Assembly (NCBI GenBank): GCA_021732995.1
Contig: JAKFWA010000051.1
Coordinates: 141,859 to 205,858, forward strand
Origin: Planctomycetaceae bacterium
GTDB taxonomy: Bacteria > Planctomycetota > Planctomycetia > Planctomycetales > Planctomycetaceae
Length of the DNA stretch: 64,000 nt
Direction: 5' to 3'
Part shown: in pieces, positions 11,501 through 26,500 of the stretch
Layout: the number at the start of each line of letters is the position of its first letter
Numbering within the stretch: the stretch's first letter is position 1
Position numbers and translations under genes: made by a program
The notes under the pieces: model-generated
The model's input: only the letters and a program-made list of their open reading frames with translations
Told to the model about the DNA's origin: nothing
The model's database searches: none

Positions 11501-14500
11501 AGTTCCCTGTCCAGACGGGATGTGAGCCGCCGGGAATCGATCGGAACCAACCGGGTCAGTGCCGTCATTGGCGACGATCGTAATCGGCGTGTTGCTGTTA
11601 CCTTGCAGTGTTGAAACCAGTTGCAGCTTCGTACCAGTCGGATCCAGCGTGCCGACCACATTGAGCTGACCGTTCGTGAGTTGTCCCACTCCCACCTGCA
11701 GCGTCGAACCGGGCGCCAGCACGCTGCTGGGCAGAGTCAACTTGCCTTCCGGCACAATTCGAGTACCCGGCAGCGCGGTGAATGCACCACCGGAGATTGT
11801 GCCCGTTCCCTGCAGAGTGCTCGTGATCTGCACATTGTTGTCAGGCGCCAGCAGTGTGCCACCAGTGGAGTTGATCGTGCCATTGACCAGCGTTGTGCTG
11901 GACGGCAATTGCTGCACTCCCCCCGCAATATCCAGCGAACCGAAGACTCGCAACGAGCCCGGGATGAGCAACGGCAGCATGGATGTCGTCGTGCCGCGAA
12001 TATCGACGTTCGCCGAGAAAGTCGTCGGTCCGGTGAATGCAGAGCTGGTGACATCCGCATTCCCGCCGAAGTTCGAGACTCCCTGGAGCTGCGAACCAGC
12101 CGCGATCTTGGACGTCCCCGTTATCGAGAACAGTCCCCCAACCGTCAGTGTCTGGCCGTTGCCGTCAAAGTTACCTGTGATGAGCGTACTCGGGCTGGCA
12201 AGATTCAAAGCTGCGGCCAGCTTCACATCACCCGTGACCGTGACCGGTCCCAGCGAACTGATGTTGCCGCCGATGTTCACCGATTCGGCCGTGAGTGAAA
12301 TCTCCTGGAAGGTCACCGGCACATTCGGCGGAGGATTGGCAGAGAAGCTGTCGACGCCAGCACCACCATCCACCAGCAGCTTGCCGCTGAAGTTGAGTGG
12401 CAGACTGGTCAGAGTGAACGTGTCGGCGTCGTCACCACCCAGCAGTGAGAGCGATCCGACGGCTGGCGTAACGCTGATCACTCCAATGCCGCCGATTCCC
12501 CCTACAGAACCACCACCGACGCCGCCCGTGCCTCCAGTTCCCCCCACGCCTCCAACGCCACCGGTGCCACCTGTTCCTCCAGTACCACCCTGCGACTGCG
12601 ACGACTCAATCCCGATCTGCAATTTCGTGCCGCCGGTTTGTTGCACCACGATCTCGTTAGTGCCGCCGATGTTCACGGCGTTGGCCGTATCGGGGAACTC
12701 GATCGACACCGTCACATTCTTCGAACCGTCGTTCGCCGTTGGCGTATTCCCATCGAGATCGGATTGCAGCAACTCCAGGCCAACGAAACCGACGTTGCCC
12801 GTAGAACTATCCAGGAACGTCAGCGTCGTCGAACCGGACGTTGCTCCCGTGAACTGAATCGCTGCCGCCTTGAAGCCGGTGTCCAGAATCTCCAGCGAAT
12901 CGTTTCCAGCACCAGCATCAATGGAGACGCTCGTCTTCGACGCTGCGAGTTCCACGTGATCGTCCCCGTCTCCGAGATTCAAGGCGATGGTTGCGCTGCT
13001 ATTGAAACCTGCGGAATTGACTGTGACGGCGTCTTTACCGATGTCCAGATTGACGAACAAAGCTGACTGGAACACCGACGCGGCACCTTGCAACTTCACA
13101 TCCGCAGAAGATGAGTCCGCTCGGTTGATGGTGAAACTGCCAGTGGTCTGAGCGACGTTGAGCACATCATTGCCAATGGTCAGCTTGGTCAGCGTGCTGC
13201 CAACGCTTTCTTCCGACATGACGATCGGCCCACTATCGCCTGCTTCGATTGTGCGGTTCTGTCCGATCAGCTTGTCGGTGCGTGCTTCGACACTGCTCAA
13301 GGTGAGCTTGGTGCCATCAATCGAGATGCTACCCACACCCGAGTCCGTGAACTCGTGCGTGATGGCCGTGGCAGGACCATTCAGCAGAACGACGGAATCC
13401 AGCGCGTCCTGCTCACCGCCGAAGAACGAACCGTTGGAACGAATCGGGTTGCCGCCTGTGAAGTCCAGCGTCAGCGTGTCGGCGAAGTCATCCCGGCCGT
13501 TGATATCCAGTGCCAGGATCTCCGAGAACAGCATCGGCGTCACGAGATCCTGATCGTTGTCCGAGTTCACCGCGCGAAGGAACTCACCATCACGTTTGAT
13601 GGTCACATTGCCATTCGCCGCAATGAAGGCCGCCTGGGGCACGACAAAGTTCCGGATGGAACTGATGTCGTTCAGATTGACGGTCACCGTGGTATCGACC
13701 GTCAGCGGCGTTGGCATGATCGCGCTGTTGTCGGTGACTCGCACTGTCAACGTGAAGGTCGGATTACTGTCGAAACTCAAGGCTGACGCATTGGCGACGG
13801 TCAGCGTGCCGCTGGCGTCAATCGTGAACGCACCACCGGTATTGCCACTGATAATAGCGAACGAAAGATTGTTCGGCGGAGTATCAATGTCCGTTGCGTC
13901 CACTGTTCCGACCACCGAACCAACGTCCGAGCCTTCATCGATCGCGAAAGTTGGGTCGGCAGGATCAAACACCGGCGCATCGTTAATGGCGTTCACGGTG
14001 ATGGGTATCAAACGCGAGGCGCTCAGTGGTCCGCCACTGCCAGTGTTGCCCTGATCGTCAATGATCAAGCCGAGCTCCGCCGAGCCGCTGAAGTCCACGA
14101 TTGGCGTGTACGTGAGGCCCTGCAACGCGGCGTTGATATCCGCCAACTCGCCGGTGAAGACCATTCTGTCGTCATCGGTGCCGTCTCCGATTGAGAACGT
14201 CAGACCCGTTGTCTGCGACAACGAGAACAGACCATTCGTGACATGGATGGTGGCCTGCACGATCCCCTGACCGGCATCGACGTCTGTAAACGAGATCGCG
14301 TTGCCGTTCTGACCGTTGAACACTAGCGAAGTGTCTTCACCAACCGACTGCGACAGCGGCGAATTGATCACCGGCACATCATTGACTGCCGTCACGTTGA
14401 TGTCCGTGAAACCAGACCCCGTCAACGAGCCGCTGCCGCTACCGGTGTTACCCAGGTCGTCAACAGTCAGTGTCACGCGAGCCGTGCCGGTGAAGTCGGC

Positions 14501-17500
14501 GCCGGGCGTGAAGAAGGTCCCGAGCAAGGCGGCATTGATATCGGTGATGGTGCCGGTGAGCGTCATCGTCGCATCGGCCGTGCCATCACCCACCGTGAAG
14601 GTCAGGCCAGTTGTCCGTGACAAGGTCGCAGTGCCCTGCTGAACGGCCAGTGTCAGTTGCACGATGTTGGAACCGGCGTCCGGATCGGAAATCGACAGCA
14701 CGTTCAAGTTCGTGGTCGTGAAGGTCAGCGAAGAATCTTCGGCAACCGCCTGATTCGCTCGCCCAACGGTCACCAGTGGCGCGTCATTGACCGCGCTCAC
14801 ATTGATGGTGACTGCACCGCTGCCGGTTAACGGGCCGCCAAAACCAACATTGCCCCCATCATTCACATCGACCGTCAACTGCGCAGCGCCGTTGAAATTC
14901 GCAGTCGGGGTATAGACCAGCCCATTTAAGGCGGTGTTGATGGCGCTGACGGTGCCCGTGAAGGTCATCGTCCCATCAGCGGTCCCGTCGCCCGCTGTGA
15001 ACGACAGGCCGCTGGTCGACGACAGGCTGGCGGTGCCGTTAGTCACCGCCAAGGTCACTTGCACGGCATTGCCGCTGGCGTCGAGATCCCCGATTGATAC
15101 CACGTTGTTGTTGGTGGCATTGAACGTCAGCGACGTTTCTTCGTTCGTCGCTTGCGTGCCGGGAACGATGACTACAGGCGCGTCGTTCACCGCCGCGACG
15201 TTGATTGTCACCGAAGCTGAGCCAGTCAGCGCCCCGCCCGTTCCCGAGTTGCCTTGATCGTTCACCCCGATGGTCAGGCCCGCTGAACCGTTGAAGTTCA
15301 TCGTGGGACGATACGTCATACCCGCCAGAGCCGCGTTGATGTCGCTGACCGTTCCGGTGAACGTCATCGTCGGATCACTGGTACCGTCACCTGTGGTGAA
15401 GGTCAGTCCGGTCAGTGTTGAGAGCGTGGCGACGCCATTGGTCACGGTCAGAGTGACCTGCACCGAATTGCTACCAGCGTCGACATCTGTGATGGAAATC
15501 AGGTTGCTATTGGCCGAAGAAAACGTGAGCGTGCCATCTTCGAACACAGACTCGATGACACGCGCCATCACGGTTGGGGGATCATTGACTGCGGCGACGT
15601 TAATCGTAACCTGACCGCTGCCGCTTTGTGCTCCACCGCCACCGGAATTGCCATTATCAAACACCCCCACCGAGAGCGTGTCCGAGCCGTTGTAATTCGC
15701 GGTCGGCTTGTAGATGAGACCATTCAAGGCAGCGTTGATATCACTGATCGACCCAGTGATAGTCATGATCGCATCATCCGTTCCGTCGCCGAACAGGAAC
15801 GTGATGCCCGTGGTCGAGGACAGCGTCAAGGTGCCATTCAGCACACCCACTGAGACTTCCACGGAATTGCTGCCCGCGTCGATGTCGCTGAGCGAGACCA
15901 CGTTGTTGTTGGCGGTGCTGAAGGTCAGTGTTCCGTCTTCGCTCACGTTCTGTGTCGCAGGAACCGCCACGACGGGTGCGTCGTTGACGGCGGAGACAGT
16001 GATCGGCACGGAGCCAGAGCCTGTCAATTGCCCGCCAGTGCCCGAGTTCCCCAAGTCGTTCACGGAGACGGCGAGCGACGCGGCTCCCACGAAGTTCGCA
16101 GTTGGCGTGAACGTGAGACCGAACAAAGCGGTGTTGATGTCACTGATGGTGCCCGTGAAGGTCATCGTCGCATCGCTGGTGCCGTCACCTGTGGTGAAGG
16201 TCAGTCCCGTCAGCGTTGAGAGAGTCGCGACTCCATTGGTGGCGGTGATCGTGGCTTGAACCGTGGCCCCGCCAGCATCGACATCCGTAATGATGATCGA
16301 AGTGTTGTTGTTCGCGTTGAAGGTCAGGACTGAGTCTTCATTAACCCCCACCGCACCGGGCACCATGACCGTCGGCGCGTCATTGACGCCGTTGACGTTG
16401 ATCGTGACGGAACCGCTGCCGTTTCGTGCTCCACCAGTACCTGAATTGCCCTGATCGTTCACCGCAACGGACAACGACGCAGATCCATTGAAGTTCGAAG
16501 TCGCGGTGTAAGACAGTCCGTTCAGCGCGGCGTTGATGTCAGTTACCGAGCCCGTGAAGGTCATCGTGGTGTCATCGCTGCCGTCGCCCACTGTGAACGA
16601 CAGGCCGGTGGTCGCGAACAGCTTCGCGGTGCCATTCGTCACCGTCAGAGTCACCTCGACCGCATTACTGCCGGCATCGACGTCACTGATCGACACCAGA
16701 TTGCTATTGGCCGAGCTGAAAGTCAGCGTGGCATCTTCACTCACCGATTGCGCGGCGGGCACGTTGACCACAGGGGCGTCGTTCACCGCGACAACGGTAA
16801 TCGCGACGGAACCGCTCCCGGTTTGCGGACCACCACTGCCCGAGCTGCCTTGATCGTTGACGTCGATTGTCAGCGACGCCGGACCATTGAAATTCAAGTT
16901 CGGACGATAGAACAGTCCCTGCAACGCCGCGTTAATGGAGCTACCGGTGCCAGTAAACGTCATGGTGGCGTTAGCGGTACCATTGCCAGTTGAGAAACTC
17001 AGGCCGGCAGTCGAGCCCAGCGTCGCGAGTCCATTGGTGACGGTCAGCGTGACTTGAATTTGGTTCGATCCCGCATCGACATCCGAGATGATGATGGGAT
17101 TGTTATTCGCCCCGGAGAACGTCAGTGTGCCATCTTCGTTGACCATCTGCGTGGCAGGAGCGTTTACCGTCGGGGCATCGTTCACCGCTGAGTAGTTGAT
17201 TGATACGGAATTCGATGCCTGCTGCGCGCCACCGGAGCCGCTTTGTCCCTGATCATCCAGCAGCAGAGACAGCGACGCGGTACCGTTGAAATTCGCCGTG
17301 GGCCGGAAGATCAACCCGTTCAACGCCGCATTGATGGCCGCGAGTGTGCCGGTGAACGTCATCGTCGGGTTGTCGGTGCCGTTGCCGGTGATGAACGTCA
17401 GCCCCGAGACTCCCGACAGCGAGACAACACCGTTGGTCCCACTGACGGTCAGTTGCACAGCGTTCGATCCGGCATCCAGATCCTGCACAGTGATCGCATT

Positions 17501-20500
17501 GCTGTTCGCGCTGCTGAATGTGACCTGAGTGTCTTCGGAAACGTTCTGCGTGGCGGGAACATTGATCGCCGGGCCATCGTTGACAGCGCCAACGTTGATG
17601 GTGACGGAGTCCGAATCCGTCATCGCTCCGCCCGAGCCGGAGTTGCCCAGGTCGGAAACTGAAATGCTCAGCGTATCGGTGCCGTTCGCGTTCGTTGTGG
17701 GTTGATACTGCAGTCCCTGCAGAGCGGCATTGATGTTGTCGAGCGTGCCCGTGAAGGTCATGGTGGCATCGGCAGTGCCATCGCCGGTTGTGAAATTCAA
17801 TCCACCCGTTGTGCCCAGCGTCAGCGTGCCGTTGGTGACGCCAATGGTCACCTGCAGCGTGCCGTTCCCTGCGTCCGAATCGAAGATGGAGATGGCGTTG
17901 GAGTTGCCGTTGGAAAACACCAGCGTGGTGTCCTCAGTCGCCATCTGGGTGCCAGGCACCGAGATCGACGGCGCTGTGTTCGGCAACTGGTTGCCAAACA
18001 GAATGTTGGTCAGATTCTGGCCCGGGGTCAGCGTGATCTCGTAAGTGTGCCGTGTATTCAATCCAACGGTGAAATTGTTCGCACTGGGCACAGCGACCAC
18101 AAAGTCTCGTTCGCTGTCCTGATCCAGAGCAAAGGATGCGACCTGCGTAGGGGCGTTACCGACGGACTCGGTGACCGACAGCGTGAACTTGCCCGTGCCG
18201 TCGTTGGTCAGCAACTGCACTTGATCATTGCCCGTGTCCACCGTCAGCAGGTCAACCTTGCCATCTTCGTTGAAGTCATCAGCGACCATGTAGTCGACGT
18301 TGACGCCCGCCGGAGCTGCGCTCGTCAACTCAGTGAAGCCACCAGCTCCGTCACCGAGTTGAATCGTCAGGCGCGGTATGCCAGTGCTGGCGATCGCCAC
18401 ATCGGCCTTACCATCACCGTTGAAGTCTCGAGAGATAACCTGAATGCCACCAGACGGAACAGTGAAGCTGGTACCGGAACTGAAGTTGCCCGAGCCATCG
18501 TTGCCGTACAGACGGAAGAAACCGGTGGGACTCAGGATCACCGCGTCCAGCCCCGAAGTGGCATCGAACTCACCCAGGGCGACGGAATCTGGCCCTGAGC
18601 CGCCAGCGATGGAAACCGTGTTCGGCGCGCTGAAACCGCCCGAGCCGTTGTTGATCAACACGGAATACGACGCACCCGAACTGGTCACCACAAACAGATC
18701 CGGGAACTGGTCGCTGTCGAGATTTCCGACCTGCAGATCCACGGGGTTGTCCGGAACGCTCGAGGTCGTCGGCGTCAGAACTCCAAACCCGTCATTGAGC
18801 AGCACCGTGATGGTGCTGCTGCTGGCATTGGCGGTGATGACGTCCAGCACTTCATCGTTGTTGAGGTCCGCCAGCACAATCTTTTCTGTGCCTGATCCCG
18901 TGGTATAGGAAACGGCCGGGTCAAAGTCACCATTGGCGTTCTTGAGATAAACCCGCACGCTGCCACCGCCAACAGGTGAAGTGATAATGTCGCCGTGCCC
19001 GTCACCGTTGAGGTCCCCGGCAGCGATCACTTCCTCTTGGAGTGATGTAGAGATCTCGTGCATCGCGAAGCCGGGGGTGTTCGGCTGAGTCTGTGTGGCG
19101 GTCGCGGGTGTGATCTGTCGTACGATGACGGGCTCGCCTGAGGGTACGTTGGCAAAGAGATACGCACCGTTTGAATCCGAGACAAACGACGGCTCACCCG
19201 GGTTGAGAATCCCATCCACGTTCAGGTCCGCATACACCGTGACATTCGCCAGTCCCGGCTCGCCGATATCCTGCGCGCCGTTGCCGTTGAAGTCATTGAA
19301 GACGATGCCCGCGACCGAACCCGGCGCCGAGGTACTTCCCAACTGCAGCCCGCTGATCAGATCACCCTCTTCCGGGAAGACAACCAGCGTTCCCGTGATG
19401 AAGGTCGTGGCGTTGAAGTAGAGCTCCGCCGTACCAGCCAGGTGGTTGGACGTGACGATGTCGGCCTTGAAGTCTCCATTCATGTCTCTGAGCTGCACAG
19501 CCGTAGCCGCCGAGTTCGTGGCGACTTGCTTGACCGGCGCGAATTTCCCGTCCATGTCCAGCTCGGCGACGGATACGAAGGACTTCGATCCGTGGCTTGC
19601 AACGACCTGCTCCTGGCTGCCGAATGTGAGAACCTCAGCATCCAGGCCAGAAATGGACGCCGACAACGTCACAGAGCCGTCTACGGAGAATGAACCGGAA
19701 AAGTCGTTCGTCAGCAGGGTGAGTGTGTTAGTCGTAGTCGACCCGACAACCAGATCGGACGAACCAGCTCCGTGCATCCGGGCAGCGACCAGGTATTTGG
19801 GTGTTCCCGCCACAGTGAGCGACTGCACGCTGAAGCCACCGCCGCCCTGCTGCAAAGCGATGTGCACTTTGTTGTCCGCTCCCGCCGTGAACGCGAAATC
19901 GTCTTTTCCGTCCGTGTCGAAATCGCCGGTGACGATGCGATCAATCCCGGTCACTCCGGAAGGAGTCAGCACGGGGGCTGTCGGAGTAAACGTGCCAGCG
20001 TCATTCCGGATCGCCGCGATCGTGTTGGTACCCAATGACGTCACGAGGATGTCCAGATCGTTGTCGTCATCGTAATCCAGGAACGCGAGATCGGATGTTG
20101 ACGCCAGTCCCGTCGCGAGATTTACGGGCGCCAAGAGCCCGTTCGGCCCATCGCCGATGAAGACGTCCACAGAGCCGTCTTCCAGCGCGACCACCAGATC
20201 AACGTAGGAGTCCTGATTAATGTCGGCGGCGCGGATCGAAACACCTTTCGCCGTCAGTGGAACCGAAGTGGAGCTCAAGTTGCCCGTAACCGCATTGTGA
20301 TACGTAATGCTGACCGTGTTTGGACCGGCGCCGCCAGACACAGGCGTCAGGCGGATGACGTCGAGGCTGTTATCGAAGTTGATATCCGCCAGTTGCAGAG
20401 TTTCACCCACTGGCACCTGAGAACTGGCAGGGCCACTGATCAAGCCGTGTGAATAGAATTGATATCCGACCGGCGCGCTGGCCACGCGATTCGGTGGCAG

Positions 20501-23500
20501 TTCCTGACGAATCAGGACTTCCTGCTGTGGCAACAGACCAGTGATCTCGAACTCGCCATTCGAATCACTGACGCTGCTGGGTTCGAACGCTTCGCGAATG
20601 CCGTTGACATTGGTGTCGGCGTAAACGGTAACGCCTTGCAACGCGGGTTCGCTCATTTGCCGAATGCCATCGCCGTTTTGATCGTTGAACACGACTCCAT
20701 CGACGGAAGACGTGAAGACATAGCCCACGGGGAAAGCCGTGGCAAAGTCGCCACCCGCGAGAGTCACCGGAGGTGTTCCCGCCCGGTTGAACAGCACAAA
20801 CTCGGTGGCAGTCAGGAACGCACGAGTCACCACGATGTCCGTGCGATTGTCTTCGTCGAAGTCGCCAAAGGCGAAGCCACGCAGCGCACCGCCGAGTTCC
20901 AGAGTCTGAACAACATTGGTGAATGAGAGCCCGCCGTTACCCCGCACAACCTTCACTTCACCCGACTCGTTCCCCACAATCAGATCCGGGAATCGCTCAA
21001 AGGCGGGGACCGGGAGTCGATCCGTGTCGACGTCGTGGAAGGCAATCTCGTGGGCTTCCCCCGTATAGACCACCTGTGGCAGCAGGAACTCGAGATCACC
21101 GACGTTGCTGAAGAGGACCACGGTGTTGTCTGAGAGCGCCACGGCTACATCGATGTTGCCGTCCTGATCGATGTCTTCCAGCGCCAGAGCGCCGCGTCCA
21201 GGCCGTGCTTGATCGGGTAGCGACAAGAGGATGCTGCTGCCAAAGCTGCCACCACCCAAATTCTCGATCACCTGTACCTGACTGTCCATACTGGAGTCGA
21301 GCGCCACGACGTCCAGATCATCGTCGCCGTCGAGGTCGGCCAGTTGAACTGCCCTGATTGTACCCGAAACGCCGATCACTTGAGGTGCATCGAACGTAAA
21401 GCCGGTGTTGGCGAAGATGACCTGCACATCATCGCTGGAGAATCGCCCCAGGACGATGTCGGCCCGGTTATCCCCGTTCAAATCACCAACGGCCAGGCTG
21501 AGAGCACCCGCCAACCCGCTGATGGTTGTTGCCAGCGTAAAGGTGCCAGAGTCATTACGGAACACTCGAACGCCCGTTGACGTGTCGCTGACGGCCAGGT
21601 CGAGATCACCGTCAAAATCGAAGTCTCCGGATCGGATAGCCCGTGCGAAACCCGATGCGGTAGCGATCACGTACGCATCCTGGAAGAACCTGCCGTTGCC
21701 ATCGCCCAGCAGCACCTTGAAGCCGTCGTTCGCCATATTGGAAACGAGGGCCACCACGTCCTGATGACCGTCGCCATTCACATCGAAGACGACCGTGTCC
21801 AGTCCGTCTCCGCTCTCGCTGATGATCTGATCATCAAACGACAGTGGCACGTTTGACGAGACGACCGTATTCGACGGCAGGAACGCGACCACGTGATAAT
21901 CGCCTGCCGGTACGTCCTCGAAGGTGTATTTACCAGCCTCGTTGATAAAGGGCGTGGAGGGGTCGTCGGAACTGGTACCCGTCACCAGTTCATAGGGATC
22001 CTGCCGACCGTTGCCGTTGGAATCGAGGAACAAGGCGATTTCACCAGTTCCCGTCTCATTGGAATCCAGGAAGCCGTTGTTGTTGGCGTCATAGAAGTAG
22101 AATCCGGTGATGGTTCCATAAGCCTGCACGCCGAAGTCGATACCGGTTTCCGGCGCGGCGGTCTGCGGAAGCAGGAACTGGCTGCCAACCTGATTGGCCT
22201 GTACGACGACGGCGTTGTCGTCGTTGCTGGCATAGATGACCTCGAGACTCCCGTCACCATTCACATCCACCAGGGTGATTGCCGAGATCTCCTCAGAGCT
22301 AGGCTCGTTCACGACGACGTCCGTGCCGCCGTTGCTGTTCTGCACGATCGTGATCACACCGCTGCTGTTGTTGCTACCGATCAGGAGATCGGTATCGCCA
22401 TCGCTGTCGATATCTCCCACGGTGAGTGCATCAGGGGCATCGGCATCGGCCAGCTCGACGATCTGGAATTTATTCGCAGCGATATTGCTGGCGAGGAAGA
22501 CTTTATCCAGCGCGCCTGCACCGTAGATCAGATCCACGTCACCATCGCGGTCGTAGTCGTCCGCCAGGAGAGATGACGGTCCGCCAGCAGCGCCGATGCT
22601 CAGCCGTGGCGCAAATGTGCCGTTACTGTTGCCGATGAAAATCGACAACTGGTTGCCGCCAAAATCGGCCGTTGCCAGATCGATTGTGCCATCCAGATTG
22701 AAGTCCGCCGCCACAATCTCGATCGGTTGATCGCTGGTGTCGTAAGTCGCAGCAGGGGTCGGCGCCGAGAAACCGCCAGATCCATTACCGAACAGGATGA
22801 CCACTGCGTCATCGCCAGTATTGGCAACGGCCAGATCCTTCTTGCCATCCGAGTTGAAGTCCCCCGTAACGAGCGAACTGGGGGAGTTGCCGACGCTGAT
22901 GACCGATCCGGCGATGGGACCTCCGGGCGAACCCATGAAGATGGAAACGGTGCCGTCGGTCTGATTCGTGACGGCGTAGTCCAGGAAAGGATCAGCGTTG
23001 AAATTCCCGAACTGCACGTCGCTCGGGTTGTTACCCGTGAAAGCCCTGCCGAGGACGTCATAGAAGGCTCCACCCGCATCCTCTAACGGACGCGGCGTGA
23101 GAATCACCAGTTCGTTCGTGCCGCCGTCCACGTAGACCAGTTCCACATCCCCATCAGCATCGATATCCACCGGGCGAATGGCACGCACGGAAGACGCATT
23201 CTGCAATTCGCTCGTAACGCCCAGTTGCGGCAACAACGTAGTGGTGGGTCGCGAGTGGGTATTGCGTACCACGCTGACGAAACTCGCCGCCGGTTCGACG
23301 AGGTCGATCAGATACGAACCCTCTTCGTTGATACCGGCCGTACCGGGATTGTCAAAAGTGGTCAGCGCATTCGGCTCACCAGGATCAAACTTGCCGTTGT
23401 TGTTTCTATCCACATAGACGCGTTCCCCCACCAGACCGGGTTCGCCCATTTGTCGTGTGCCGTCACCGTTCGTGTCATCGAACAGTGTGCCGGAAACAGT

Positions 23501-26500
23501 CGTATGAAACACTTCATACGCGCCGATATCAGCGACGGATGTGGAATCGTTGTTGCCATCCCGTGGCACCGAGAACCCGCGCTGATCCGTGCTTGGTGCT
23601 CCAGACGCCGAACCCGCATCAATCGCGGGACTGCCCGGTAGCAACCGATGCGTGCGGGTCACGACTGGATCGGAGAAGCTGGGCGTCAACATCCCGCCGG
23701 CAATTGCCGGAACAGTATTATTCGCCAGCGGTCCCAGCTTCGGATCGACCAGACGAGTAACCGTGCCACCGCCGCCGTAGGTGCCGCTGGCCGCAACTGG
23801 ACTGTCTTCCACAACGGGATCGTACAAATCAAAGCTGTTGGCGTCGAAGACCTCAACGCGGAACGTACCATTGATAGAGACACCACTGACCCCCGAGATC
23901 TTGACGAGATCCCCAGTACTATACCCGTGCGCATTTGCGGTGACTCGGACTGGCACGGTGGTAACAACCGCGGAGATCGAACGGAACGTCGTGCCCCCAA
24001 CGATGTCACCGTTGACTCCGTTTGTGAACCCCGTCGCCGCTCCCAGATTCCCGATCAAGTTGTTGCCGGCCGATGTGAACGCACCGATCAGATCAACATT
24101 GTCGGCATACAGGCCGTTATTCGCGACCAGTGTGTTCTGCAGCGTGACGGTACCAGAACCGGTAAGTGCCACGCCCGAAGTGCTGTTGGCGACGTTGTCT
24201 GTGACGGTCACATTCAGCAACGACACGTTAGCACTGTCCACGACGATACCGCCGCTCGTGCTGGCTGAGTTCGACGAGAACGTAGACGACGTGATCACCG
24301 TCAGCCCACTTACAGCCGACAGGCCGCCACCGGAGAACGCCGTGTTCTCAGCCAAGGTCGATCCCGTGATGGTCAGCTTCGCTGTGCTGTAGATACCACC
24401 GCCCGAGAGTCCGCTGGAGAAATTGCTGGACACTTCGGAATTCAGAACGGTTAGTTCCGCGTTGGCTCCCGTGTTCGAAATGCCGCCACCACCTCCACCC
24501 GATCCCGATGCCGAGTTCTGGCGGATGGACGAGGCTTGAACCGTCATCACCTTCTGATTCAGAATGCCGCCACCAGTCAGGTCTTGGGCGCTGTTCGAAT
24601 CGACGTGCGAATTCTGAATGCGAACGTCCCCGCCGATGTTGGTGACGCCACCGCCAGACCCGGCGGAGTTATTCTTAATGACTGTGCGGTCGATCGTGGA
24701 CACGAGCGGCGTCGATTGCACGCCACCGATAAAGACACCACCGCCAGTGCCGCTGAAATCAGTGCTGTTGTCTTCAACAAATACATCGGTAATTTGCGAC
24801 TCAGTATCAAACAGGTAGATACCACCGCCAGAGTTCGTCACCGTGTTCGATTTGACGATCGACTTGTTGAACAAGTCCAGCTTACCGCCACTCACGTAGA
24901 TGCCGCCGCCGTTAGTGGCGCTATTGCCCTCAATCTTCGTGCTGCCGATTGAGATTGCCTGGCTGGGGCTATTCAGGGATGCGTGGATCGCGCCCCCGTC
25001 ACCTACGGCCTTGCTGTTCAGAATGTCGGATTCAGTGATGGTCAAATTGCCGTTGGTGACGCGAATCGCACCGCCGTTGCCGGCCAGGCCACCACCGCTA
25101 GTCTGGCCGTTCTGGATTGTTACTCCCTTCAAGACCAGCGTTGTATTGGTTTTGACATCAAAGATGCGATCGAAATCATGGCCATCGATAACCGTGACGC
25201 CCTTCCCGTAGCCTGTGATTGTGACATTGTCACCAATATCCAGGTCGCCCGTGGTGCCTCCATCCTCGTTCGCTCCAAACAGCGTCAACTGATAGACACC
25301 TGCGGGAAGCACGATGGATTGTGCGCCAGCCGAAGCATTCGCTTCCATGATTGCAGCCCGGAGCGATGTCTTCCCGCTGGCGTCAGCCGCAAATCCATCA
25401 CCGGGACTGATATCAACCGTATCGTCAGTGGTGTTGACAATGTACCCGGTGAATCCGGTTTCAAAGGCACCGATATCAGGGAAGATATCGTTTGGACGTG
25501 TCGCCCCGCGCTGGTCGGTGGGCTGCGTGAAGTCGGAGTTGCCTGCGTCAATCACAGGGCTACCCGGCTGAGGACGATGGGTACGAGTCAATCCGCCGTT
25601 GTTCTGGAGCGGGTCCAGCTGAGGATCAAGCGGTGTGGATGTGTTCCCGACTTGGTCGTTGTTGATCCCGTTGGTAAATGAGCCAGCTCCCACGCCGATG
25701 AAATTGTTGCCTCGGCTGAGCGTCGGTCCGACGGCGAAGATGTCTGCTGCTCCAGCTCCGCCGCCAGACTGCACGTTGTCGGCGATGATCGTCCCGCTGG
25801 CTTCCATGAAACCTGATAGATGCACCTGCACGCCGCCGCCAAGGAAAGCGGTATTCTCTACAACGGTGCTATCTCGCAATTGCAGAGTGCCGGAATCCAC
25901 CAGAAAACCACCGCCGACGCTGCTGGACATCGCAGTGTTCTGAGAAACCGTTGTGTTATTCACACTGGCCGAACCGCCCGCAATGAGCACGCCGCCACCG
26001 CTGTTGGTCGCGGTATTCTGCGAAATGCCGGAGTGCTGCACATCCAGCGAACCGCTCAGCATGGCAATGCCGCCGCCGGTGTTCGCCTTGTTCTTATCAA
26101 TTGCGCTGTAGTCGACTACCAGTTGAGCAGACCCGGTGATACCGATACCACCGCCTTTGGCGGTCGCCTCATTATCGGTGATCTGGCTGGCAATGACGTT
26201 GACCAGCACATCGTTCTGATCTTCGACGATGCCCAAGCCACCAGCGTCGCGCCCAGCCTTGTTATTACTGATGATCGAGCGAACGATATCCACATTGCCA
26301 GTGGTTCCGATACCACCCGCGTCACGGACTGCGACGTTGCCCTGAATGCGAGCATCGACCAACCGCAAGGTTCCGTCGTTACCAATACCAGCGGCATCAT
26401 TTCCCGCAGAGTTGTTGGCGATCACGCCACCCATCACGGTCAACTTGCCGAGGTTGCTGATGCCGCCTGCATCTCCCTCCGACGAGTTGCCGCTCACGGA

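Noticed and set aside
11676..12857. Long plus-strand frame opposite the giant gene (393 codons), and others such as 17702-18598 and 23648-24268
   Set aside because: Products are Pro/Ser/Val-rich mirror images of the cadherin-like and solenoid repeats, with no ribosome site and no domain; they result from codon bias of the giant gene.
13990..17990. Regular ~400-bp repeats that might be taken for a CRISPR array or satellite
   Set aside because: Far too long for CRISPR units; they are in-frame protein repeats with conserved residues.
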